NCBI GenBank assembly: GCA_964502465.1 | Contig: CAZCWX010000563.1 | Coordinates: forward strand, 1-14,840 | Reading direction: 5' to 3' | DNA: 14,840 bases | Source of the DNA: CAZCWX01 sp964502465 | GTDB lineage: Bacteria > Desulfobacterota > Binatia > Bin18 | Shown: one piece after another, positions 7,025-14,579 of the stretch | Numbering within the stretch: position 1 is the first letter of the stretch | How the letters are laid out: each line of letters begins with the position of its first letter | Position numbers and translations under genes: made by a program | Notes under the pieces: model-generated | Told to the model about the DNA's origin: nothing | What the model saw: the letters and a program-made list of their open reading frames with translations, nothing else | Databases searched by the model: none

Positions 7025-9592
7025 TCAGCCGTGCTTGTGTAGTACCGCTGCCAACTCAATACATACGGCTTCATATTCGACAAGAAGCTGAGCGAGAACC
7101 GTTGCTGCTTGTGTGCTCTCGTTTGTTCGACCCATGGTTTCGAGGTCTTTGCAGAGGACAGCCAGGGTCATCGCGCCGAGACTGGCACTACTTGATTTCA
7201 GCGTGTGGGCCGCTCTGTGTAGGGCGGTTGCGTTGTTGCATGCAACCGCGTTTTGGATGGTCTGCACCAGTTGTGGCGAGGTTTTTAGGTAACTCTGAAT
7301 GATTCTGGCAAGGAGGCGAGGGGCCTCTGCTCTTTGCAGAGCATTGAGCTTCTCCAATACCTCATGGTCAATAGAGGAAGGCCGTGCTCCACGCCGTGTC
7401 GACCCAACGAAGGATTCTCCCGTGAAGAGAGAACGGGGAGACTGCTCAGTGGGATCGCCAGATTTTTTCCCTGGTATCGTTTCCGCAAAATTCTGCGGCA
7501 ACCAGCGCTTGAGGATGGCCCGAAGTTGCTCCTGGTCAAATGGTTTACTGAGGTAATCATCCATACCGGCAGCGAGGCACTGTTCACGATATCCTCTCGT
7601 GGCGTGAGCAGTCAGAGCAACGATGGGAACATGAGGAGTGGACGGTCGCCAGGTGTCAGTCGTCAATTGGCATGCTGCAGAGGGGTCATGGGCAACTGGT
7701 AACGGAGTATTGATAGCTGACCATCGCGCTTCGCGTTCGCGTATGGCGGCAGTCGCTTCGAACCCATCCATTTCGGGCATTTGGCAGTCCATGAAAATCA
7801 AATCATAAGACGGACGTGACCACAGTGTACAGGCTTCTCGCCCGTTTGTCGCAATATCCACCCGACAGCCAGCACTCTCTAACATATCCAGGGTCACATC
7901 TTGATTGATGGGGTTATCTTCAGCCAGTAAGATCCGTGCGCGCCACCGTTGCCCCCCCCTTTCTGGGTGAATAGGAACCGGATCGTCGCCAATAAATCTC
8001 GACAGCCTCTGGGAGTCTCCTTGGGAGGGGTGCACCCTCTCATCAGTAGACTGCTGTTTCTGCAAGTGTGCGGTGAACCGAAAGGTTGCTCCTTTCCCAG
8101 GCTCGCTTTCGACACTGATCTGTCCTCCCATCAGCAGAACCAATTGTTTCGCAATAGCCAGCCCCAGTCCTGTCCCACCATACTGGCGGGTGGTAGAGCT
8201 ATCAGCTTGGGAAAAAGAAGCAAAGATGTGCGCTTGCGCCTCAGGGGTAATACCAACACCCGTGTCTCGCACGGTAAAATGCAAAACATATGAGTCTAAA
8301 GTCTGCGATCTCGAGTCAAACGCCTGCACACTTCGGGGTTGAGAGTTGAGGCGTAAGGCGTGGTTTTGGCCTTCAGACTCCAGACTCTGCACCCAAGACC
8401 CGAGACATTGTACCTCGACCACGACTTCTCCTCGCTCGGTAAATTTAATGGCATTTCCGACCAGATTGATCAGGACCTGCCGCAGGCGGCCCGGGTCCCC
8501 ATAGAGAGCGGGCGGAACCTCATCGCCCATACGACAAATCAGCAAGAGCCCCTTGCGGGCAGCGCTCTCGGCGAACAACTCTCTGACCTCTTCAACAACC
8601 TGAGGCAAATCGAAATTCACGGCTTCAAGTGCGAGCTTTCCTGCCTCAATTTTGGAAAAGTCCAGCAGGTCATTGATAATGTACAACAGCGCTCGACCAG
8701 AGTGGCGCGCAGTGTGGGTCAGCCACCGTTGCCTTTCTGTTAAGGAGGTATCAAATAATAAATCGAGCATCCCCAGCACGCCATTCATGGGAGTCCGCAG
8801 TTCATGACTCATGTTTGCCAGAAACTGCGACTTGGCTTGATTGGCGCTCTCCGCTTGCTCTTTGGCAATCGACAGCCGTTGATTCGCCAGAGACAGGTTG
8901 TGGACTAAATCGAGATTGTCAAAGCGGAGTCGAAGCGCATCAACGAATGAGGCACACCACTGTCGCCCTATCACCAGCAGAGCTACACCGAAAGTAAGCA
9001 ACAAGAACCCCATAGCAACGAGGACCCGGCTCTCCTGCAAGAACAGTTGGACAATAAGAGGGAGTGTCGTCGGGAGCAGATACGCGAGCAGAGCGGCTGG
9101 AACCGAAGACAGAGCCGACATCCCCCCGGCGGCATGCCCACCAATGATAAACACGAGGAACACTTGGTGGGCGAGCGAATCATGAGGAAACAAGAGGAGC
9201 GCAGCAGCTCCCCAGCCACAACCAGCAAGGCCATATCCGATGATGAACAACGTGCGCCAGGGACGGATTTGGTCAGGCGTTGGTTTTGCCCGGGAGAATT
9301 TCCACACGATCACGAAGACCGGGAGAGTGACGACCCCCATGATCACCAGCCAGGCAATCAAGCGAGACAACGCCACCACCTCCCACAGAACGAAAAGCAC
9401 GATGGCTGTAGTAAGCCCTCCCACAAGAAAACCTGTGGGAGCGTGCCGATACAGAAGCTGGACCTGCTCAGCCTCGATTTGCCAGGTCCGATCCTGGACG
9501 TGAGGCACGTCAGGCGAGTCAGAGAGATGAGGACGCCCATGTGAGACGACAGGTGAAGTCTCATCTTGAGAGGAACCGCTGTGCTGGCGCAT
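7025..9592 (-). CDS. Membrane hybrid histidine kinase with REC and HPt (kinase B)
   Basis: An 855-residue protein. Residues 1-50 are a cytoplasmic lead with QIEAEQVQLLY. About six membrane helices occupy residues 53-210, an uncharacterised sensor region. HisKA has MSHELRTPMNG with H263. HATPase_c has the N-box N380, DTGVG (D443) and GGTGLGL (472-478). REC has AEDN, phospho-acceptor D602 in FMDCQMPEMDG, and K683. A C-terminal HPt has AAHTLKS with H796. A full His-Asp-His relay can run within this one chain. The output regulator is not in the window. Residues 399-436 are an insertion coded by a heptamer array, and about 30 extra residues lie in REC before VPIVALTAHA. The ATG at 9592 has GGAGT 8 bases upstream, as in the paralog at 13640. 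Confidence 0.92.
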   Translation of the reverse strand: MRQHSGSSQDETSPVVSHGRPHLSDSPDVPHVQDRTWQIEAEQVQLLYRHAPTGFLVGGLTTAIVLFVLWEVVALSRLIAWLVIMGVVTLPVFVIVWKFSRAKPTPDQIRPWRTLFIIGYGLAGCGWGAAALLLFPHDSLAHQVFLVFIIGGHAAGGMSALSSVPAALLAYLLPTTLPLIVQLFLQESRVLVAMGFLLLTFGVALLVIGRQWCASFVDALRLRFDNLDLVHNLSLANQRLSIAKEQAESANQAKSQFLANMSHELRTPMNGVLGMLDLLFDTSLTERQRWLTHTARHSGRALLYIINDLLDFSKIEAGKLALEAVNFDLPQVVEEVRELFAESAARKGLLLICRMGDEVPPALYGDPGRLRQVLINLVGNAIKFTERGEVVVEVQCLGSWVQSLESEGQNHALRLNSQPRSVQAFDSRSQTLDSYVLHFTVRDTGVGITPEAQAHIFASFSQADSSTTRQYGGTGLGLAIAKQLVLLMGGQISVESEPGKGATFRFTAHLQKQQSTDERVHPSQGDSQRLSRFIGDDPVPIHPERGGQRWRARILLAEDNPINQDVTLDMLESAGCRVDIATNGREACTLWSRPSYDLIFMDCQMPEMDGFEATAAIREREARWSAINTPLPVAHDPSAACQLTTDTWRPSTPHVPIVALTAHATRGYREQCLAAGMDDYLSKPFDQEQLRAILKRWLPQNFAETIPGKKSGDPTEQSPRSLFTGESFVGSTRRGARPSSIDHEVLEKLNALQRAEAPRLLARIIQSYLKTSPQLVQTIQNAVACNNATALHRAAHTLKSSSASLGAMTLAVLCKDLETMGRTNESTQAATVLAQLLVEYEAVCIELAAVLHKHG
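8290..8408. repeat. In-frame 17-unit degenerate heptamer array inside kinase B
   Basis: The plus strand reads as 17 consecutive 7-mers, including ATGAGTC, TAAAGTC, TGCGATC, TCGAGTC, then TGCACAC, TTCGGGG, TTGAGAG, TTGAGGC, GTAAGGC, and later a perfect tandem CAGACTC CAGACTC (8374-8387). It encodes residues lying between the CLG strand and the VRDTG box of the ATPase domain. Units are strongly diverged, but the period holds. Confidence 0.65.
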
Positions 9593-9656
9593 CAACGTGG
9601 ACTCCTTCCCCTTTCTCTCTCCCCCAGCATGCGGAAAGGCGGATCAGGCTGGTAGA

Positions 9657-11567
9657 TCAAGGGGTCTCCGTTGTCTCGGTCCTGCCGGTTGGTATCCAGA
9701 CGTGAAACGTCGATCCTTGCCCGACCTCACTTTCAACAGCGATCGTCCCCTCTAGCAATTCCAGCATGCGCTTCACAATATAGAGTCCCAGTCCTATTCC
9801 CGCATGTCGGTTCGTTTTCGCCGCATCGAGTTGCTGAAAAGGTTCAAAAATTTCAGACAAGGCTTCTGGAGGAATACCGGCTCCCGTATCAGTCACGCGA
9901 ATCTCTAGGCCACCATCTCTTATATGCGTGTCAACAGCGACGCGGCCCGCTTGAGTGAATTTCACTGCATTATTAATCAGATTCTTGATCACGACCTTGA
10001 GTTTTGCAGAATCGGTGAAAATGGCGGGCAAATTCGCTTCGACCTGAAGGACAAACGCAAGACCTGCCTGCTCGCAGAACTCTCGAGCCTCAACCTCGAT
10101 CTCCTTAAGCAACTCGCCCACATCCACCTCTTTCGATTCTACCGGCAGTCGTCCGCCCGCGAGACGACTCACTTCCAAAATTGTCGAGATGAGTTCGAGC
10201 ACTTCCTGGGCATTTCTACGGATCCGCTGCAAAATCTCCACCTGCTCGTCTGTCAGCGCACCAATGCTGCCTTCGAGCAAAAGGTCCATATAACCCAAGA
10301 TGACGTGCAGGGGCGTACGCAGTTCATGAGACATAGTCGCTAAGAACTCGCTTTTTGCACGATTTGCCGCTTCTGCTGCTTCTTTCGCCTGCAGTACTTC
10401 TGCCTCTGCTCTCTTGCGTTCAGTAATGTCGCGGGAGACTCCAAGAATCCCGGTCGGCCGGCCACCGGCGTCCCGCAGGAACGTCATTTCTTCCTCAATC
10501 CACACCGTAGAGCCGTCCTTGCAGGTACACTCAAGCTCTAATGCACGTGATCTGAGTAGGTTCTTTTGTGACAGGCTCTCCCTCGCAAGTTCTTCTGCGA
10601 AAACTTTCATGGCTACCTCGAGGGAGGCAGGAGTTAAGATCTGCTCTGGCATTTGGGCTATAGCTTCCTCAACGCTATAGCCCCGTATCCTCGTCACCGA
10701 AGGGCTAATATATGTAGGCTGCAAGTTCATATCTCGAGTCCAGATAATGTCTGTCACGTTCTCGGCAAGCAGCCGGTAACGTTTTTCACTTTCTCGTAAT
10801 GCCTCTTCCGCTTTCTTGCGGTCGGTGACGTCACGCACGATAGCCAGGACCTCCTCTTCTCCGCTGACAACGATCCGCGCTTCGTAGGCGTGATTCTCCC
10901 CCTGCTGCAGCAGTTGATACTCGAGGGTTTGCGGCTCGCCTGTCTGCAATGCACGCGCGATACACTCCATTGATTGCCGCGCAACCTCTGGCTGATGTAC
11001 ATCATAAAGTGTTTTCCCAAGCAGTTCGTTTGACGGCAACAACAGCGCAATGTCCTTCGCCGGTTTGAGGTCCAAATACGTACCGTCCTTACTGAGCTCA
11101 AAGATCAGATCCGGGATACCCTCCAGCAGGGCGCGATTTTTTGCTTCGCTTCTCCGCAACGCATGCATTGCTTCACTGGCCCGCAGCATGTAGCGCACGC
11201 GATGCCCCAGGATGATCCAGTTGATGGGTTTCGTAATAAAATCCGTGGCTCCCACTTCATATGCACGGTTAATGGACTCAATGTCGTCGAGCCCTGTCAC
11301 CATGAGGACTGGCGTATGCGCACCACCAGGGAGGGTGCGTAGTATAGTGCAGACAGTAAAACCATCCATGTTTGGCATGAGGATGTCGAGTAGCACAATA
11401 TCTGGCTTGAGCTGGGTGAAAATAGCGATTGCCTCAACCCCATCTCTGGCTTCCTCTACGGCGACCCCTATTTGTTCCAACGACTCACGCATCAAGAGGC
11501 GTATAGTCGCATCATCATCGACGATTAAGACAAGAGGCCGGTCTCTCTGCACATCTCGATCTGTCAT
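9657..11567 (-). CDS. REC-PAS-PAS histidine kinase
   Basis: A 636-residue soluble protein. An N-terminal receiver domain (about 11-130) has VDDD, phospho-acceptor D61 in LLDILMPNMDG, and K113 in ITKPI. Two PAS-type domains follow (about 139-250 and 260-385), each ending in a typical RDVTDRKKAEEAL or RDITERKRAEAEV linker. HisKA has MSHELRTPLHVILGY with H414. HATPase_c has N533, DTGAG (D560) and GIGLGLY. No membrane helix, HPt or DNA-binding domain is present. The receiver at the front makes it a candidate acceptor of phosphate from its neighbours, tuning its own kinase, but this is inference. Its ATG comes 3 bases after the kinase A stop (TGAaccATG), so translation is probably coupled. It lacks the heptamer insertion seen in the flanking kinases. 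Confidence 0.92.
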   Translation of the reverse strand: MTDRDVQRDRPLVLIVDDDATIRLLMRESLEQIGVAVEEARDGVEAIAIFTQLKPDIVLLDILMPNMDGFTVCTILRTLPGGAHTPVLMVTGLDDIESINRAYEVGATDFITKPINWIILGHRVRYMLRASEAMHALRRSEAKNRALLEGIPDLIFELSKDGTYLDLKPAKDIALLLPSNELLGKTLYDVHQPEVARQSMECIARALQTGEPQTLEYQLLQQGENHAYEARIVVSGEEEVLAIVRDVTDRKKAEEALRESEKRYRLLAENVTDIIWTRDMNLQPTYISPSVTRIRGYSVEEAIAQMPEQILTPASLEVAMKVFAEELARESLSQKNLLRSRALELECTCKDGSTVWIEEEMTFLRDAGGRPTGILGVSRDITERKRAEAEVLQAKEAAEAANRAKSEFLATMSHELRTPLHVILGYMDLLLEGSIGALTDEQVEILQRIRRNAQEVLELISTILEVSRLAGGRLPVESKEVDVGELLKEIEVEAREFCEQAGLAFVLQVEANLPAIFTDSAKLKVVIKNLINNAVKFTQAGRVAVDTHIRDGGLEIRVTDTGAGIPPEALSEIFEPFQQLDAAKTNRHAGIGLGLYIVKRMLELLEGTIAVESEVGQGSTFHVWIPTGRTETTETP

Positions 11568-11570
11568 GGT

Positions 11571-13640
11571 TCACTCTCTGGGAGTTCCGCGGCCAGCGCT
11601 ACCCGCACTTTCTCTTAGTTTGTTTCGATTCGAGGCAAGACCACTGGCCAGTGTGTGCGGCACCCAACGCTTCAAGATGGCGCGCAACTGCTCCTGACTG
11701 AACGGCTTGCTGAGATAATCATCCATGCCGGCAGCCAAACATGCCTCCTGATCTCCTTTCATAGCATGCGCCGTCAACGCGACGATGGGAATATGAGCGG
11801 GTCTCACATCTAGAGGCTGTTGCGTAAAATCAGGAGCAAAAGAAGCCAAGGAGCCACTCGCTTCTCTGTCTCGAATCATTCTCGTCGTCGCAAAACCATC
11901 CAGCTCAGGCATTTGGCAGTCCATGAAAATCACGTCATAGGACGTCCGAGAGAGCCGATCGAGTGCTCCACAACCATCGGTTGCTACTTCGACGTGGCAG
12001 CCTGTACTCTCCAGTATGGCTTGTATCACCTCCTGGTTCACCCGGTTATCTTCTACCAACAGAACATGAGCGTCGTACTCCTCTCCGGTTTGCTCGAACG
12101 TTTGCCTGCTCTCAGGGACTGCCGGCGTTTCATCAACACTTGGCAGGCCCTCTAAGCGAATCGTAAACCAGAAGGTTGCCCCCTGTCCGGGGTTGCTGTC
12201 TACTCCAATGTTTCCCCCCATCATCTGCACAAGTTGTTTCGCAATTGCCAGGCCCAGGCCCGTGCCACCGTACTTCCGTGTAATGGACCCATCAGCCTGG
12301 GAAAAAGAATCGAAGATCCGTGCCTGGACATCAGCAGGAATCCCGATACCAGTGTCTCTCACGACAAACTGCAAAACCTGTGAGTCGAGAGTTTTGCGCC
12401 CAGGATCTGGAGTCTGGGCACTTGGGGCTTGAGAGCTGAGGTGAACAGTTTGATTTGGAGTTTCGCACCCTAGACACCGAACCGCGACTCCCACCTCCCC
12501 TTGCTCTGTGAACTTGATGGCATTACCGAGCAGGTTCATCAGTACCTGACCTAAGCGGCCAGGGTCCCCGCGCAGGATTGGAGGGATATCATCTTGGATC
12601 GTACACCTCAAGGTCAGCCCTTTTCGCTGTGCACTTTCAGTAAACACCTCCATTATTCTACTGACTGTCCGGCGTACATCAAAGTCGATATTTTCTAATG
12701 CAAGCTTGTTAGCCTCAATCTTCGAGAAATCTAAGAGGTCATTGATAATATTTAACAGCATTTGACCGGAATGGTGCGCAAGTTGAGCAAATTTTTGCTG
12801 TTTCTCCGGCAAAGCAGAGTGCAACAGCAACTCGATCATCCCCAGCACCCCATTCATCGGCGTACGGAGTTCATGGCTCATATTGGCCAAGAATTGCGAC
12901 TTCACCTGAGTGGCTGTTTCCGCCTGTTCCTTGGCAACCGACAAATCGTGAATCAGTTCGAGATTTTCAAAGCGGAGGGTCAGGGATTCTTTGATCGAGG
13001 CATGGAGGTGACGTGCGATGGTAAAGAGTGCCCCCGAGAGGGATAGCCCCATGAGTCCCATGGCAACAGGCACGGTACCACCTTGGACGAGAAATCGGAT
13101 GATGATCGGCAGCACGGTGGGAAGAAAGAACATCAGAAAAGCCGTCATGACCGAAGACAACAGGCCGGCAGCTCCTACAGCCATACCACCCAGAACAAAC
13201 GCTAAAAAAACCTGGTGGATCAAAGATTCGCGCGGAAACAGGAGAATGCCGCTGGCCCCCCACACGAGACCAGCAGCACCAGCACCAAGAAGAAACAGTG
13301 TCCGCCAGTAGTGAAGCTGGTCAACTGAGGGAAGCGTTTTTTGGTATCTCCGCACTAACAGGAGGCGAGCGAGCGTTATGAGAACAATCAAGGCAAACCA
13401 GGTCAGCAACAGGGCATGCGCGACCATCTCCCAGAAGACAACAAGGATAACCCCTGCATTGAAGACTGTCGCAACAAAACCTGCAGGGGCCTGGGTGTAT
13501 AGAAGCTTGACCTGTTCGGCCTCAATTTGCCGTGCCCGGTAGTGAGGATCGGCAGAAAAACGAGAACTACATCCGCCGGGCGGCCCATTTACGAAAGGGG
13601 TTGGGTCTTGAGCGTGAACAAAACCGCTGTGCTTACGCAT
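11571..13640 (-). CDS. Membrane hybrid histidine kinase with REC (kinase A)
   Basis: A 689-residue protein closely paralogous to kinase B. It shares the QIEAEQVKLLY lead, six predicted membrane helices (about 53-210), HisKA (MSHELRTPMNG, H256), HATPase_c (N373, D429 in DTGIG, GGTGLGL) and a C-terminal REC (VEDN, D574 in FMDCQMPELDG, K645 in DYLSKPF). Unlike kinase B it ends soon after REC, with no HPt, so it needs an HPt from elsewhere; kinase B is the obvious candidate. Residues 392-422 are a heptamer-coded insertion at the same place as in kinase B. The ATG at 13640 has GGGAGT 8 bases upstream; a TTG at 13676 is less likely because the start chosen aligns with kinase B (MRKHSG versus MRQHSG). 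The stop is 3 bases from the next start. Confidence 0.92.
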   Translation of the reverse strand: MRKHSGFVHAQDPTPFVNGPPGGCSSRFSADPHYRARQIEAEQVKLLYTQAPAGFVATVFNAGVILVVFWEMVAHALLLTWFALIVLITLARLLLVRRYQKTLPSVDQLHYWRTLFLLGAGAAGLVWGASGILLFPRESLIHQVFLAFVLGGMAVGAAGLLSSVMTAFLMFFLPTVLPIIIRFLVQGGTVPVAMGLMGLSLSGALFTIARHLHASIKESLTLRFENLELIHDLSVAKEQAETATQVKSQFLANMSHELRTPMNGVLGMIELLLHSALPEKQQKFAQLAHHSGQMLLNIINDLLDFSKIEANKLALENIDFDVRRTVSRIMEVFTESAQRKGLTLRCTIQDDIPPILRGDPGRLGQVLMNLLGNAIKFTEQGEVGVAVRCLGCETPNQTVHLSSQAPSAQTPDPGRKTLDSQVLQFVVRDTGIGIPADVQARIFDSFSQADGSITRKYGGTGLGLAIAKQLVQMMGGNIGVDSNPGQGATFWFTIRLEGLPSVDETPAVPESRQTFEQTGEEYDAHVLLVEDNRVNQEVIQAILESTGCHVEVATDGCGALDRLSRTSYDVIFMDCQMPELDGFATTRMIRDREASGSLASFAPDFTQQPLDVRPAHIPIVALTAHAMKGDQEACLAAGMDDYLSKPFSQEQLRAILKRWVPHTLASGLASNRNKLRESAGSAGRGTPRE
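12380..12477. repeat. In-frame 14-unit degenerate heptamer array inside kinase A
   Basis: The plus strand reads as 14 consecutive 7-mers, including GTGAGTC, GAGAGTT, CAGGATC, TGGAGTC, TGGGCAC, TTGGGGC, TTGAGAG, CTGAGGT and CGCACCC. The eighth unit, TTGAGAG (12429-12435), is identical and equally placed to the eighth unit of the kinase B array, and units 6-9 align in register. Confidence 0.6.
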
Positions 13641-13653
13641 GAAGGTGCACTCC

Positions 13654-13791
13654 CTAGAAGGTCTCTTTGACCTCAAGTGGAGAGAGTCCAGTCCTCAGGA
13701 AGTACGTTGCGACCCGTAGCGGTCTCGCAGGCGGAACGGGGTCGTGAAAGAGCGTGTAAGGAGACGCTGGGCCACAGTCTTCTCCGCTCAT
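13654..13791 (-). CDS. Small ORF, 45 aa, just upstream of kinase A
   Basis: An ATG preceded by GGGGAGGGGAGTTCCG (purine-rich site 5 bases before the ATG) opens a 45-codon frame. It starts MSGEDCGPASPYTLFHDPV, has a PPARPLRVATYF middle and ends LSPLEVKETF. Its TAG directly abuts the GGGAG ribosome binding site of kinase A, 13 bases before that gene's ATG, an arrangement that fits a translated leader or a coupled small gene. No membrane helix or known motif is visible. The frame is also open further upstream, but without a start site. It may be chance. Confidence 0.35.
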   Translation of the reverse strand: MSGEDCGPASPYTLFHDPVPPARPLRVATYFLRTGLSPLEVKETF

Positions 13792-13880
13792 CGGAACTCC
13801 CCTCCCCAAACACCTTTTAGCACCATTGTTGCCTCCACAGAAGAGCAAAACAGGAAAGATGAGAAGATTCTGTTGTTGTG

Positions 13881-13886
13881 TATAAT
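13881..13886 (+). promoter_or_regulatory. Candidate -10 element (TATAAT) for the PNPOx-family gene
   Basis: A perfect TATAAT lies about 50 bases before the ATG at 13937, in an AT-rich stretch of the divergent intergenic region. No good -35 is present at 16-18 bases upstream. The complementary strand reads TATTAT at 13883-13888, so overlapping divergent promoters are possible. Confidence 0.35.
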
Positions 13887-13936
13887 AGCGTAGAAATCTT
13901 AGCCCAATGACCAATCTTTGCGAGAAGGAGGCGTTT

Positions 13937-14539
13937 ATGAAAGTGAGTGGTGTCTTGGCGTGGCATCCAGAAGTGGCAATGACAAAAGAGGAGATCGATG
14001 AATTTCTCTCCGGCCGCTGGGTCGTGCGACTGGCGACGCTGGGGAAGGACGGATACCCGCATATTGCCCCACTGTGGTATTACTGGGATGGCGAGTGCTT
14101 GTATGTTTCCTTAACCAAGAACCGTCAGTCACTCAAGAACCTGCAACAGAACCCACGCTGTTCTGCCGTGATCGATATGGATGACCGCCCGCTCATGGGC
14201 ATGCGGAGTAACCTCGCCAAGGCAGTGCTCATTATCGGCGATGCCGAAATGACAGCAGTTGGTTCAGGAAAGAAGGTGACCATTGGCGCTGGGCCGTGGA
14301 AAGGGGAATATACCCCTGAACAGGCAGTTGCCATGCTCACTAACCGTTATGGCTTATTCGAACGTGACGGTGCCCTCGGGATGACACGCGACGCGTTCAG
14401 GGATATGTTCTCCCGCCAGGATATTCAGGACAGTCAGATTTTCAAAGATAATGTGGGACGGGTATGCACCAAGATCATCCCGAAGAAGATCCAAGCGTGG
14501 GATTTTTCGAAAGCCCCGATCGAATATGTAGAAAAGTAG
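13937..14539 (+). CDS. Pyridoxamine 5'-phosphate oxidase-like (split-barrel flavin/F420-binding) protein
   Basis: A 200-residue split-beta-barrel protein. The motif run VVRLATLGKDGYPHIAPLWY, then WDGECLYVSLTKNRQSLKNL and NPRCSAVIDMDD, is typical of PNPOx-like families in which FMN, heme or F420 binds across a dimer. Members include F420-dependent reductases as well as proteins of unknown substrate. True PNPOx in B6 synthesis has a different C-terminal signature, which I do not see here. The ATG at 13937 has AAGGAGG 5 bases upstream; an ATG 30 bases earlier lacks a site. It is divergent from the kinase cluster. Its TAG falls at the edge of the palindrome that follows. The LLM oxidoreductase elsewhere in the window makes F420 use conceivable. 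Confidence 0.85.
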   Translation: MKVSGVLAWHPEVAMTKEEIDEFLSGRWVVRLATLGKDGYPHIAPLWYYWDGECLYVSLTKNRQSLKNLQQNPRCSAVIDMDDRPLMGMRSNLAKAVLIIGDAEMTAVGSGKKVTIGAGPWKGEYTPEQAVAMLTNRYGLFERDGALGMTRDAFRDMFSRQDIQDSQIFKDNVGRVCTKIIPKKIQAWDFSKAPIEYVEK

Positions 14540-14562
14540 GGGCGGTTCGTAAACCGCCCTTT
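14540..14562. terminator. Palindromic hairpin, possible bidirectional terminator
   Basis: GGGCGGTT (14540-14547) pairs perfectly with AACCGCCC (14552-14559) around a 4-base loop, followed by only three T on the plus strand. It lies between a plus-strand gene that ends at its edge and a minus-strand gene ending at 14580, so it can serve both. Its core resembles the hairpin at 2176-2196. Confidence 0.5.
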
Positions 14563-14579
14563 GAGTGCGAGGTGGTTGC

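Noticed and set aside
9047..9544. 165-codon plus-strand frame opposite the kinase B membrane region
   Set aside because: Antisense shadow of a confidently assigned gene; composition is that of complemented hydrophobic codons.
13792..13914. Longer version of the small ORF before kinase A
   Set aside because: The extension has no ribosome binding site at 13914 and runs through the divergent promoter region.
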